NCBI RefSeq assembly: GCF_002592005.1 | Contig: NZ_NVQF01000059.1 | Location: forward strand, 1 to 38,660 | Length of the DNA: 38,660 nucleotides | Direction: 5' to 3' | Origin: Mycolicibacterium palauense | Lineage (GTDB): Bacteria > Actinomycetota > Actinomycetes > Mycobacteriales > Mycobacteriaceae | Shown here: in pieces, positions 9,101-16,287 of the stretch | Position numbering within the stretch: the first letter of the stretch is position 1 | Layout: each line of letters begins with the position of its first letter | Translations under genes and position numbers: made by a program | Notes under the pieces: model-generated | Databases searched by the model: none | Told to the model about the DNA's origin: nothing | The model's input: only the letters and a program-made list of their open reading frames with translations

Positions 9101-9680
9101 CTGCGACATGATCCTGGCCGATACCGGCTACACCGGCCAGCTCAACCTGCCCGACATGTTCACCCGCCTGATGCTCAGCCTGCTGACCACCGGCCTGGCC
9201 CCGGGCTCGTTCTACGAGCGCGACCCGCGCGGTCACCGGCAGCGCGCCCACTACGACGGCCTGCCGGTGGAGTTCATCGCCGAGGCCATCTCCACGCTGG
9301 GCGAACGGGTGCAGAGCGGCTTCGAGACCTACCACGTCATGAATCCCCACGACGACGGGATCGGCCTGGACGAGTTCGTGGACTGGCTGGTCGCGGACGG
9401 ATACGGCATCGCCCGCATCGACGACTACACCGAGTGGCTGACCAGGTTCGAGACCGCGCTGCGGGCGCTGCCCGAGCTGCAACGCCAGGCCTCGCTACTA
9501 CCGCTGCTGCACAACTACCGCCGCCCGGAGCACCCGGTCAACGGCGCCATGGCACCGACCGACCGGTTCCGCGCGGCGGTCCAGGACGCGAAGATCGGGC
9601 CGGAAAAGGACATTCCGCACGTCACACGTGCCATCATTGGTAAGTACGCCACGGATCTGCAGGCCCTCGGCCTGGTCTAG
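6159..9680 (+). CDS. car: Carboxylic acid reductase (CAR, FadD9 type), 1173 aa
   Basis: CAR reduces fatty or aromatic acids to aldehydes with ATP and NADPH. Three parts are clear. The adenylation domain has YTSGSTGAPKG at 250-260, followed by LIEGYGSTEAG and YYRTGD. The carrier domain has LGGDSLSAL, with phosphopantetheine Ser687. The thioester reductase domain has NADPH loop GATGFLG (784-790) and the catalytic pair Tyr955/Lys959 in YGSSKWAGE. Length matches characterised mycobacterial and Nocardia CARs (about 1170 aa). ATG 6159 lies 8 nt after AGGGG; a TTG directly before it is the only other option. The enzyme needs a phosphopantetheinyl transferase, which is not in this window. It stands in the fadD9 position next to gabT, as in M. 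tuberculosis. Confidence 0.96.
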   Translation: MVTDTREERLNRRVADLYATDPQFAAAAPDPDVNAAIDNPDLQLPDIIATTFRGYAHRPALGRRAVEYRTDPVTGRTEARLLPRFDTVSYAELWHRVCTVSAGLRDAVRPGDRVATLGFTSSDYATVDLALLQLEAVGVPLQAGLPPAQLGLVLAETEPVVLAASIDHAGDAADLVLAGPTPARVVVFDVLDRSDDHRDALATLKRRLADVEVTVETLDEIIERGAATPTTPTQPVDQSGGPDALALLIYTSGSTGAPKGAMYPQHKVADMWRAATAAHLNDRQGEVPAIVLSFLPMSHVMGRAVLYGALSTGGTAYFVGRADLSTLIDDLRLVRPTQLNLVPRVWDMLHQEYLGVLDRRRAETPDDPELDARVLAELRSELVGGRHVTALTGSAPMSDDLRAWVEALLDMHLIEGYGSTEAGAVFIDGVVRRPPVIDYKLVDVPELGYLSTDRPHPRGELLVKSQQMFPGYYKRPEITAAMFDEEGYYRTGDIVAEPGPDQLRYVDRRNNVLKLSQGEFVTVSKLEAALGTSPLVRQIYLYGNSARPYLLAVVVPVEDALARHDLPELKTLISQSLHEAAQLAGLQPYEVPRDFLIETTPFSVENGLLTGIRKLAWPRLKERYGAALEELYTDLARSQADELGELRRSGSERPVVDTVQRAAAALLGAPSAELDTDAHFTDLGGDSLSALTFANLLHDIFTVDVPVGVIVSPATDLAGIAAYIESERRGNATRPTYAAVHGRDATEVRAADLTLDRFLDASTLAAAPQLPAPASEIRTVLLTGATGFLGRYLALQWLERMALVGGTVICLVRARADGEARARLDDVFDSGDPELLAHYRRLAAEHLEVIAGDKGEQNLGLDDRGWQRLADTVDLIVDPAALVNHVLPYSQLFAPNALGTAELIRIALTSRIKPYIYVSTIGVGAGIEPGRFVEDADIRAMSPVRRVDDTYANGYGSSKWAGEVLLREAHDACGLPVSVFRCDMILADTGYTGQLNLPDMFTRLMLSLLTTGLAPGSFYERDPRGHRQRAHYDGLPVEFIAEAISTLGERVQSGFETYHVMNPHDDGIGLDEFVDWLVADGYGIARIDDYTEWLTRFETALRALPELQRQASLLPLLHNYRRPEHPVNGAMAPTDRFRAAVQDAKIGPEKDIPHVTRAIIGKYATDLQALGLV

Positions 9681-9693
9681 GCGTTGAGACCCG

Positions 9694-9727
9694 AAAGGCC
9701 CGGGGTTCCCTAGCTCCCCGGGTCTTT
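9694..9727. terminator. Strong hairpin terminator between car and dhmA (bidirectional)
   Basis: AAAGGCCCGGGG (9694-9705) pairs with CCCCGGGTCTTT (9716-9727), with one G-T wobble and a 10-nt loop, 13 nt after the car stop. The A-run and T-run in the two arms let it serve the convergent dehalogenase gene too. Confidence 0.82.
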
Positions 9728-9766
9728 CGCTGCGCGGGGCCGGGCGGGGCCCCGACCGGCTCCCCG

Positions 9767-10678
9767 TCACCCGTTGCGGGCGGCACCCATCCACGCAAGG
9801 ATGCGTTCGGCCAGCTCAGGCCCACAGTCCTCCTGGACGAAGTGGCTGCCGTGCAGCCGCGCGTGCGGCTGGTTCGCCGCGCCCGGGACGTGTTCGATCA
9901 GCGGGCCGTCGGCGCGGCCCAGGATCGGGTCCTTGGCGCCGAACAGCGCCAGGAACGGTTTGTCCCAGCGGCCCAGCTGCTCCCAGGCCGCCCGGTTCGC
10001 CGGCACTGCCGGATCGTCGGCCGAGGTGGGCACCAGCTGCGGGAACGCCCGCACTCCCGCCTGGTAGGTCCGGTCCGGGAAGGGCGCGTCGTAGCCGGCC
10101 CGGATCGCCGCCGACACCTTCGTCACGGTGCCGGCGCTCACCAGGAAACCGGGGTTGAGCCACGGGGAATACCTGGCGAACGCCCGCCAGATGCGGAACG
10201 CCGCCGGGGCCGGCCGGTCGGCGATCGGCAGGAAACCGTTGGCCACCACCACCCGGGCGAAGCGCCCACCGCGCTCGGCGACCATGCGTAGCCCGATCAT
10301 CGATCCCCAGTCCTGCACCACCGCGGTCACCCCGGTCAGATCCAGTGCCTCCAACCAAGACGTCGTCCACTGCACATGACGCAGGTAGGTGTAGTCGGCG
10401 GCCTCGCGCGGTTTGTCCGAGCGGCCGAAGCCGATCAGGTCCGGTGCGAGCACCCGCAGCCCCGCATGCGCCAGCGGCGGGATCGTCGTGCGGTACAGGT
10501 AGCTCCAGGTGGGTTCGCCGTGCAGCAGGACCACCGGCGGGCCCTCGCGCGGCCCCTCGTCGACGTAGTGCATCCGCAGCGGCGGAGTGTCCTCGGCGGC
10601 GACATCGACGTAGTGCGGCGCGAACGGGTAGCCCGCCAGCCCGTCGAACCGGGAATCGGGGGTGCGCAGGACGTCCAT
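9767..10678 (-). CDS. dhmA: Haloalkane dehalogenase, DhmA type (subfamily I), 303 aa
   Basis: Alpha/beta hydrolase that splits carbon-halogen bonds by water, giving alcohol and halide. The sequence begins MDVLRTPDSRF and follows the mycobacterial DhmA/Rv2296 type closely. Nucleophile Asp123 and the adjacent halide-binding Trp124 lie in VVQDWGS. The oxyanion region is HGEPTWSYLYR. The catalytic acid is probably Asp250 (FGAKDPILG) and the base is His279 (GSHFVQED). A cap-domain Trp164 (FRIWRAF) may supply the second halide-binding indole, as in DhlA. ATG 10678 is chosen by family N-terminus; a GTG lies one codon upstream. It converges on car and shares its terminator. Natural substrates of mycobacterial DhmA enzymes are unknown. 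Confidence 0.9.
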   Translation of the reverse strand: MDVLRTPDSRFDGLAGYPFAPHYVDVAAEDTPPLRMHYVDEGPREGPPVVLLHGEPTWSYLYRTTIPPLAHAGLRVLAPDLIGFGRSDKPREAADYTYLRHVQWTTSWLEALDLTGVTAVVQDWGSMIGLRMVAERGGRFARVVVANGFLPIADRPAPAAFRIWRAFARYSPWLNPGFLVSAGTVTKVSAAIRAGYDAPFPDRTYQAGVRAFPQLVPTSADDPAVPANRAAWEQLGRWDKPFLALFGAKDPILGRADGPLIEHVPGAANQPHARLHGSHFVQEDCGPELAERILAWMGAARNG

Positions 10679-10748
10679 CACCGACCGACGGTAGTGCGTC
10701 GCCGCGAGGCGAACGGCCGAAACGGCCGGTCTCAGGTCACCGTCCTCA

Positions 10749-10767
10749 GGTCGCCGCCGCGGCGACC
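10749..10767 (-). terminator. Hairpin just downstream of the 10769-11464 membrane gene
   Basis: GGTCGCC (10749-10755) pairs with GGCGACC (10761-10767) around a 5-nt loop, right after the stop codon of the leftward membrane gene. It has no T-tract, as is common in mycobacteria. Confidence 0.5.
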
Positions 10768-10768
10768 A

Positions 10769-11464
10769 TCACGTGGCGTCGGCGGTCTCCGGCGTCCCGG
10801 GGGTTTCGGGGCTTTCCGGGGTGTCGACGGCCCCGGGGTGCGACGGCGACTCCTGCGGCGACCAGGCCAGCAGCACCACGCCCATCAGGAACATCCACGC
10901 GGTCGTGGCGTAGGCCGAGGGCAGCGCCAACCACAGATGCAGCAGCGGGAGCACACCGAGCACCCCCAGCCATGCCGCTCCCCGCGGCAACGGCCCGTTG
11001 CGTGCGATGGCGAGCGACGTCGCGAAGATGAATGTCGCCGCCGCGGCGTGACAGAAGGTGTAGAGCCAGACCGACATCGCCAGGAACGGCTGGGTGTATT
11101 CGACGATGGTGACGTCGCCGTACTGCTGAACCGCCGCCGGGACCGCGACCTCGGCGGCGATGCCCGCGGCCGCCAGCGACAGGTACATCGAGGCCGCGAC
11201 CAGTGCGACATACACCTGTGCCGAGTGACGGCTGCCCCGGCGCAGCACCGCGATGAGCACACCGCAGAACACCGCGCCGAACGCGATGTGCAGCAGCGGC
11301 AGCGTGCCGTTGGCGGTCAGGAAGGTCGCCACGTGGTGGAAGTAGCGCACCGCGTCGGCCGACGACTTCGGGCTTTCCGGAGTGCCCACCCAGTAGGCCG
11401 GAATGATGGTCAGCGCCGAGGCCACCCCGAAAAGCCCACCGATCTTCGCCGCCGTGGCGTTCAT
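10769..11464 (-). CDS. Conserved membrane protein with six predicted helices, 231 aa
   Basis: Unrecognised integral membrane protein. Hydrophobic segments are seen at roughly residues 5-25, 50-72, 83-108, 123-150, 163-180 and 185-203. Two histidines (FHHVATFL) and a further His (FCHAAAATF) lie near or in the helices. The last 28 residues are a Pro/Ser/Glu-rich tail (SPQESPSHPG onward). AGGAGG lies 4 nt before ATG 11464, an unusually short but strong site. It follows ruvB in the same direction after 182 bp and precedes dhmA. No function is proposed. Confidence 0.78.
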   Translation of the reverse strand: MNATAAKIGGLFGVASALTIIPAYWVGTPESPKSSADAVRYFHHVATFLTANGTLPLLHIAFGAVFCGVLIAVLRRGSRHSAQVYVALVAASMYLSLAAAGIAAEVAVPAAVQQYGDVTIVEYTQPFLAMSVWLYTFCHAAAATFIFATSLAIARNGPLPRGAAWLGVLGVLPLLHLWLALPSAYATTAWMFLMGVVLLAWSPQESPSHPGAVDTPESPETPGTPETADAT

Positions 11465-11646
11465 CGCGCCTCCTAACCCACCATGGGGCGCGGAGGCGCA
11501 CCGAGTGCTCGGCTGCCCTGCGGCTCGCCCCGTCCCACATCCCTTACCGCGACGTGTTCGAACTATAGAACTCGAGGACCGCCGCCACCACCACCACGAA
11601 ACCCACCACGATGCCCGCCGCGTCCCGGACCGGCCTCGCCGGCCTC

Positions 11647-12714
11647 CTATTCGAACAGGCCCTGCTGCCCCAGCCCGGCCGCCCCGGCCGGCGGCGTCAG
11701 CCCCAGATGCGTCCAGGCCTGCGCGGTGGCCACCCGGCCCCGCGGCGTGCGTGCCACCATCCCGGCCCGCACCAGGAACGGCTCGCAGACCTCCTCGACG
11801 GTGGACGCCTCCTCGCCGACGGCGACCGCCAGCGTGGACACCCCGACCGGTCCCCCGCCGAAACTGCGGGTCAACGCGGAGAGCACCGCCCGGTCGAGGC
11901 GGTCCAGGCCCAGTTCGTCGACGTCGTAGACCTCCAGGGCGGCCTTGGCGATATCCCGGGTGATCACGCCGTCGGCGCGCACCTCGGCGTAGTCGCGCAC
12001 CCGGCGTAGCAACCGGTTGGCGATGCGGGGGGTGCCCCGCGAGCGCCGGGCGATCTCCACTCCGGCCTCGTCACCCAGCTCGATGCCCAGGATGCCCGCC
12101 GAGCGGACCAGCACCCGCTCCAGTTCGACCGGCTCGTAGAAGTCCATGTGCGCGGTGAAACCGAACCGGTCGCGCAGCGGCCCGGTCAGCGCCCCGGACC
12201 GTGTGGTCGCGCCGACCAGCGTGAACGGGGCCACCTCGAGTGGAATCGAGGTCGCGCCGGGGCCCTTGCCCACCACCACGTCGACCCGGAAGTCCTCCAT
12301 CGCCAGGTAGAGCATCTCCTCGGCGGGCCGGGCGATGCGATGGATCTCATCGATGAACAGCACGTCGTGCTCGACCAGATTGGACAGCATCGCGGCCAGG
12401 TCACCGGCGCGCTCGAGCGCCGGGCCCGACGTCACCCGCAATGACGAGCCCAGTTCGGCGGCGATGATCATCGCCAGCGACGTCTTGCCCAGGCCCGGCG
12501 GGCCGGACAGCAGGATGTGATCGGGGGTGCCGCCGCGGTTCTTGGCCCCCTCGATGACCAGCTGCAGCTGTTCGCGCACGCGCGGTTGGCCGATGAACTC
12601 GCCCAGTGAGCGCGGGCGCAGGCTGGCGTCGATGTCCCCTTCGCCGACGGTGAGCGCGGGTGACACCTCACGGTCGTCGACCTCTGGATTCTCGGCGTCC
12701 TCGAAGCGGCTCAT
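11647..12714 (-). CDS. ruvB: Holliday junction branch migration ATPase RuvB, 355 aa
   Basis: RuvB hexamers pump DNA through the RuvA-bound Holliday junction. It is an AAA+ protein with Walker A GPPGLGKT (71-78), Walker B FIDEIHR (Asp122/Glu123), sensor 1 region VGATTRSG, and the C-terminal winged helix ending GLTPPAGAAGLGQQGLFE. Conserved RuvB phrases are present throughout (ERAGDLAAML, RGTPRIANRLLRRVRDYA). Start ATG 12714 overlaps the ruvA stop by 4 nt (ATGA), so translation is coupled. It is the last gene of the ruvC-ruvA-ruvB operon. Confidence 0.98.
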   Translation of the reverse strand: MSRFEDAENPEVDDREVSPALTVGEGDIDASLRPRSLGEFIGQPRVREQLQLVIEGAKNRGGTPDHILLSGPPGLGKTSLAMIIAAELGSSLRVTSGPALERAGDLAAMLSNLVEHDVLFIDEIHRIARPAEEMLYLAMEDFRVDVVVGKGPGATSIPLEVAPFTLVGATTRSGALTGPLRDRFGFTAHMDFYEPVELERVLVRSAGILGIELGDEAGVEIARRSRGTPRIANRLLRRVRDYAEVRADGVITRDIAKAALEVYDVDELGLDRLDRAVLSALTRSFGGGPVGVSTLAVAVGEEASTVEEVCEPFLVRAGMVARTPRGRVATAQAWTHLGLTPPAGAAGLGQQGLFE

Positions 12715-13313
12715 TTCGACTTTCCAAGCAGGTTCAGGGCGGCCCGCAGCACCCCCGACGTCGTAGCCTCCGGTCCAGCACCCAATTCGGAGGCCAGCAC
12801 CGCCTCGGTGGTCTCCTCGGCCTGTTTGGCGGCGAAGCCCAACCCGACGAGGGCCTCCACGACCGGCCCGCGCACCGCGTGCCCGTTGGGGGCTGCGACC
12901 CCGGCCGCCGGGGTGGCGCCGATCTTGTCGCGCAGTTCCAGGACCATGCGTTCGGCACCACGTTTGCCGATGCCGGGCACGCGGGTCAGCGCGGCGACGT
13001 CGCCGTCGGCCAGCGCCTGCCGCAGCGTCGGCGCGTCGTAGACGGCCAGCGTGGCCAGCGCGATCTTGGGCCCCACCCCCGAGACACCGAGCAAGGTGGA
13101 GAACAGGTCGCGGGCGTCGGGGTCGGCGAACCCGTAGAGGGTCATCGAGTCCTCCCGCACGATCATCGCCGTGATCAGCCGCGCCTCGGTGCCGCGGCGC
13201 AGCGTGGCCAGCGTGGCCGGGGTGGTCATCACCTTGTATCCGACCCCGGCGGCCTCGATGACGGCGTGGTCGAGGGCGATGTCGAGGACCTCGCCGCGCA
13301 CCGAGGCGATCAC
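12711..13313 (-). CDS. ruvA: Holliday junction DNA helicase subunit RuvA, 200 aa
   Basis: RuvA binds four-way junctions and loads RuvB. The N-terminal OB-fold (MIASVRGEVLDIALDHAVIEAAGVGYKV) is followed by two helix-hairpin-helix elements (LLGVSGVGPKIALATL and LTRVPGIGKRGAERMVLEL). A flexible Ala/Gly-rich linker leads to the C-terminal RuvB-binding domain (VVEALVGLGFAAKQAEETTEAVL). GTG 13313 overlaps the ruvC stop by 4 nt (GTGA), and its own stop overlaps ruvB by 4 nt. Confidence 0.98.
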   Translation of the reverse strand: MIASVRGEVLDIALDHAVIEAAGVGYKVMTTPATLATLRRGTEARLITAMIVREDSMTLYGFADPDARDLFSTLLGVSGVGPKIALATLAVYDAPTLRQALADGDVAALTRVPGIGKRGAERMVLELRDKIGATPAAGVAAPNGHAVRGPVVEALVGLGFAAKQAEETTEAVLASELGAGPEATTSGVLRAALNLLGKSK

Positions 13314-13897
13314 GACGCCCCCCGCGCTGCCCGGGCGGGCCTGGCCCGGGCGTCCTTGAGCCTGGCCTGGTAGCGGCGCTTCTGCTCGGCGGCCATCAGC
13401 TCGGCCTGGGCCATCCGGGCGATCATCGGCGCCCGCCAGCAGTGACAGATGGCCAGCGCCAACGCGTCCGCGGCGTCCGCGGGTGTCGGCTTCTGCTGCA
13501 GTGCGAGGATTTTCGTCACCATCGCGGTGACCTGCGCCTTGTCGGCGCGGCCGTTGCCGGTGACGGCGGCCTTGACCTCGCTGGGGGTGTGGAAGTGCAC
13601 GTCGATCTCGCGGCGCGCCGCGGCCAGGGCGATGACCCCGCCGGCCTGGGCGGTTCCCATCACGGTGGAGACGTTGTTCTGGGAGAACACCCGCTCGATG
13701 GCGATCACGTCGGGCCGGTGGGTGTCCATCCAGTACTCGGCGGTGTCACTGATGGTGAGCAGCCGCTGCGGCAGCGCGACGTCCGAGGGGGTTCGCACCA
13801 CGTCCACGTCGAGCGCGGTGACCTGACGGCCCTGCCCGCCCTCGATGAGCGAGAGCCCGCACCGCGTCAACCCCGGGTCGACACCCATTACGCGCAC
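13310..13897 (-). CDS. ruvC: Crossover junction endodeoxyribonuclease RuvC, 195 aa
   Basis: RuvC resolves Holliday junctions by paired nicks. RNase H-fold acidic residues are Asp7 (MGVDPGLTRCG), Glu68 (VIAIERVFS) and Asp141/Asp144 (PADAADALALAICH). Start GTG 13897 is chosen because the protein then begins RVMGVDPGL as in M. tuberculosis and GGAAGGA lies about 8 nt upstream; the open frame itself reaches further. The C-terminal tail after residue 155 is basic (EQKRRYQARLKDARARPARAARG) and longer than in E. coli. First gene of the ruvCAB operon, with a LexA box 20 bp upstream. Confidence 0.96.
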   Translation of the reverse strand: MRVMGVDPGLTRCGLSLIEGGQGRQVTALDVDVVRTPSDVALPQRLLTISDTAEYWMDTHRPDVIAIERVFSQNNVSTVMGTAQAGGVIALAAARREIDVHFHTPSEVKAAVTGNGRADKAQVTAMVTKILALQQKPTPADAADALALAICHCWRAPMIARMAQAELMAAEQKRRYQARLKDARARPARAARGAS

Positions 13898-13916
13898 CGC
13901 GCCCGTCCTTCCGTTA

Positions 13917-13932
13917 CCGAACAGCTGTTCGA
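13917..13932 (-). promoter_or_regulatory. LexA/SOS box upstream of ruvC
   Basis: On the minus strand it reads TCGAAC-AGCT-GTTCGG, matching the mycobacterial SOS consensus TCGAAC-N4-GTTCGA at 11 of 12 fixed positions. It lies 20 bp before the ruvC start codon, so LexA would block the ruvCAB promoter. In M. tuberculosis ruvC is a known DNA-damage-induced LexA target. Confidence 0.85.
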
Positions 13933-13945
13933 TGAACACTAGCGG

Positions 13946-13981
13946 GCGAGGCGGACAAGGGCGGGCAGTGACACGCCTCGC
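13946..13981 (-). terminator. Hairpin downstream of yebC
   Basis: GCGAGGCG (13946-13953) pairs perfectly with CGCCTCGC (13974-13981) over a 20-nt loop, 48 bp after the yebC stop and just upstream of the ruvC SOS box. It probably separates the yebC and ruv transcripts; it lacks a T-tract. Confidence 0.4.
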
Positions 13982-14028
13982 GCCGGCCATCCGTGGACGG
14001 GCGCTCGGCCCTCGTTTCAGGCCTCGCC

Positions 14029-14784
14029 TCAGTCCTCGTCGAGCTGAGCGGCGACGTCGTCGGGGATGTCGATGTTGGTGTAGACGTCCTGCACGTCGTC
14101 GCTGTCCTCGAGCGCGTCGACCAGCTTGAGCACCTTGCGCGCGGCGTCGAGGTCCACCGGCACCGTGACCGAGGGCACGAAACTCGCGTCGGCCGAGTCG
14201 TAGTCGATGCCCGCGTCCTGCAGGGCGGTGCGCACGGCCACCAGATCGCCGGGCTCGGAGACGATCTCGAAGGCGTCGCCGAGATCGTTGACCTCCTCGG
14301 CGCCGGCCTCGAGGACCGCCAGCAGGATGTCGTCCTCGGTCAGGCCGTTCTTCTCACACGTCACCACGCCCTTGCGGGAGAACAGGTAGGCCACCGAGCC
14401 CGGGTCTGCCATGTTGCCCCCGTTGCGGGTCATGGCGACCCGCACCTCTCCGGCGGCGCGGTTGCGGTTGTCGGTCAGGCACTCGACGAGGACCGCCACT
14501 CCGTTGGGCCCGTAGCCCTCGTAGGTGATGTTCTGCCAGTCGGCGCCGCCGGCCTCCTCGCCGCCGCCGCGCTTGCGGGCGCGCTCGATGTTGTCGTTGG
14601 GAACCGACGACTTCTTCGCCTTCTGGATGGCGTCATAGAGCGTCGGGTTGCCCGCCGGGTCGCCACCGCCGACGCGGGCGGCGACCTCGATGTTCTTGAT
14701 CAGCTTGGCGAACATCTTGCCGCGCTTGGCGTCGACGACGGCCTTCTTGTGCTTGGTGGTCGCCCACTTGGAATGGCCGCTCAT
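14029..14784 (-). CDS. yebC: YebC/PmpR-family protein (TACO1 type), 251 aa
   Basis: YebC proteins were long annotated as transcription regulators; related work places members of the family at the ribosome in proline-stretch translation. The protein starts with the family signature MSGHSKWATTKHKKAVVDAKRGKMFAKLIKNIEVAAR. It continues with GGDPAGNPTLYDAIQKAKKSSVPNDNIERARKRG and YEGYGPNGVAVLVECLTDNRNRAAGEVR, the classic three-domain layout. Length is standard. It corresponds to Rv2603c, which in M. tuberculosis is next to pdxT. Here an acyl-CoA dehydrogenase and its hairpin lie between them. Confidence 0.96.
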   Translation of the reverse strand: MSGHSKWATTKHKKAVVDAKRGKMFAKLIKNIEVAARVGGGDPAGNPTLYDAIQKAKKSSVPNDNIERARKRGGGEEAGGADWQNITYEGYGPNGVAVLVECLTDNRNRAAGEVRVAMTRNGGNMADPGSVAYLFSRKGVVTCEKNGLTEDDILLAVLEAGAEEVNDLGDAFEIVSEPGDLVAVRTALQDAGIDYDSADASFVPSVTVPVDLDAARKVLKLVDALEDSDDVQDVYTNIDIPDDVAAQLDED

Positions 14785-14801
14785 GTGTCCGAACTACCTT
14801 C

Positions 14802-14831
14802 TTCTCTATCTCGATCTTCTCTGTCTCGATC
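14802..14831. repeat. 15-bp tandem duplication in the yebC 5' leader
   Basis: TTCTCTATCTCGATC (14802-14816) is followed directly by a copy with one A-to-G change (14817-14831). On the yebC-sense strand this makes a purine-rich leader (GATCGAGA-type units) close to the ribosome site. Confidence 0.7.
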
Positions 14832-14994
14832 ACTGACGCCGAAAGTCCGGTTGACCAGTCTACGTGGGGGTTCGCCGGCGACCGAAACACCGTCGCCGGG
14901 ACCGGGGATCCGGGCCTCCCGGTCGGTCCTCGTCGGCGTAGGGCCGGCCGGCCACCAAATGCTGTTAAGTCAGCCACAGCTGCACCCTTTCTAA

Positions 14995-15010
14995 CTTACT
15001 CCAGAGTAAG
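14995..15010. promoter_or_regulatory. Perfect 16-bp palindrome just before the acyl-CoA dehydrogenase start
   Basis: CTTACTC-CA-GAGTAAG is a perfect 7-2-7 inverted repeat ending 9 bp before ATG 15020. Its size and symmetry fit a TetR-type repressor operator. No regulator gene is adjacent. No other ribosome site is evident, so the GAGTAAG arm may also serve as a weak Shine-Dalgarno. Confidence 0.72.
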
Positions 15011-15019
15011 GTCCCTGCC

Positions 15020-16231
15020 ATGACGTTCTCCCTCGAACTGTCCAGCGACCTGATCCACGTCCGCGACTGGGTGCACGAGTTCGCCGCCGACGTCGTACGC
15101 CCCGCGGCCGCGGAGTGGGACGAACGCGAGGCGACACCGTGGCCGATCATCCAGGAGGCGGCCAAGGTGGGGCTCTACTCGATGGAGCTGTTCGCCGAAC
15201 AGGCCGCCGAACCCTCCGGGCTGGGCCTGGTCGTGGTGTTCGAGGAGATGTTCTGGGGTGACGCCGGGATCGCGCTGTCGATCCTCGGCACGGGCCTGGC
15301 GGCGGCCTCGGTGGCGGCCAACGGAACACCCGAACAGGTCGGCGAGTGGGTGCCGCAGATGTTCGGCACCGTCAACGAACCCCAGGTCGCGGCGTTCTGC
15401 TCGTCGGAGCCCGGCGCCGGCTCCGACGTCGGGGCGATCCTGACCCGCGCCCACTACGACGAGGCCAACGACGAATGGGTGCTCAACGGGACCAAGACCT
15501 GGGCCACCAACGGCGGTATCGCCAACGTCCACGTCGTCGTCGCGTCGGTCCATCCCGAACTCGGCACCCGCGGGCAGGCGTCGTTCATCATTCCGCCCGG
15601 CACCCCCGGCCTCAGCCAGGGCCAGAAGTTCCTCAAGCACGGCATCCGGGCCTCGCACACCGCCGAAGTGGTGCTCGACGACGTCCGCATCCCCGGGCGC
15701 CTGATCCTGGGCGGGAAGGAGAAGTTCGACGCCCGGATCGCCAAGGTGCGGACGGGCCAGAAGGCGGCCGGCCAGGCGGCCATGGCGACATTCGAACGGA
15801 CCAGGCCGACCGTGGGAGCGATGGCCGTCGGCGTGGCCCGGGCCGCCTACGAGTACGCGCGGGACTACGCCTGCGAGCGCGAACAGTTCGGCCGCAAGAT
15901 CGGCGACTTCCAGGCCGTGGCGTTCAAACTGGCCGACATGAAGGCGCGTGTCGACGCGGCCCGGCTGCTGGTGTACCGGGCGGCCTGGATGGCCCGCAAC
16001 GGCAAGGAATTCGAATCGGCCGAGGGATCGATGGCCAAGCTCGTGGCCAGCGAGACCGCCGTCCACGTCACCGACGAGGCGATCCAGATCCTCGGCGGCA
16101 ACGGCTACACCCGCGACTACCCGGTCGAACGGATGCACCGCGACGCCAAGATCTTCACCATCTTCGAAGGCACCAGCGAGATCCAGCGGTTGGTCATGGG
16201 CCGGGCGATCACCGGACTGCCCCTGCGGTGA
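15020..16231 (+). CDS. Acyl-CoA dehydrogenase (FadE type), 403 aa
   Basis: FAD enzyme that introduces the 2,3 double bond into an acyl-CoA, the first step of beta-oxidation or of branched-chain or steroid-side-chain breakdown. Family motifs are AAFCSSEPGAGSDVG (flavin/substrate loop), GTKTWATNGG, the ERTRPTVGAMAVGVARAAYEYARDYACEREQFGRKI helix, and IQILGGNGYTRDYPVERMHRDAKIFTIFEGTSEIQ. The probable catalytic base is Glu383 of the FEGT motif. All parts are intact. It is a single transcription unit: a palindromic operator lies at its start and a large hairpin directly after its stop. It separates yebC from pdxT. The exact acyl substrate cannot be read from sequence. Confidence 0.92.
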   Translation: MTFSLELSSDLIHVRDWVHEFAADVVRPAAAEWDEREATPWPIIQEAAKVGLYSMELFAEQAAEPSGLGLVVVFEEMFWGDAGIALSILGTGLAAASVAANGTPEQVGEWVPQMFGTVNEPQVAAFCSSEPGAGSDVGAILTRAHYDEANDEWVLNGTKTWATNGGIANVHVVVASVHPELGTRGQASFIIPPGTPGLSQGQKFLKHGIRASHTAEVVLDDVRIPGRLILGGKEKFDARIAKVRTGQKAAGQAAMATFERTRPTVGAMAVGVARAAYEYARDYACEREQFGRKIGDFQAVAFKLADMKARVDAARLLVYRAAWMARNGKEFESAEGSMAKLVASETAVHVTDEAIQILGGNGYTRDYPVERMHRDAKIFTIFEGTSEIQRLVMGRAITGLPLR

Positions 16232-16238
16232 CCCCGGC

Positions 16239-16287
16239 GATTTCGGTGCAGCCAGTCCCGGTGAGCGGGACCAGCTGCACCGAAATC
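16239..16287. terminator. Large two-part hairpin between the acyl-CoA dehydrogenase gene and pdxT
   Basis: GATTTCGGTGCAGC (16239-16252) pairs perfectly with 16274-16287. After a CA/CA internal loop a second stem, GTCCCG (16255-16260) with CGGGAC (16266-16271), closes a 5-nt loop. It fills the 58-bp space between two convergent genes, 7 bp after one stop and 2 bp before the other. It is a bidirectional terminator candidate, or a dispersed palindromic repeat. Confidence 0.8.

Noticed and set aside
9681..9766. Small RNA gene between car and dhmA
   Set aside because: The region is explained by one bidirectional terminator hairpin, and no promoter pointing into it was seen.
11550..11575. Possible second SOS box (GTTCGAACTATAGAAC region) upstream of the 10769-11464 membrane gene
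   Set aside because: One half matches TCGAAC, but the other half does not match GTTCGA at the required 4-nt spacing.
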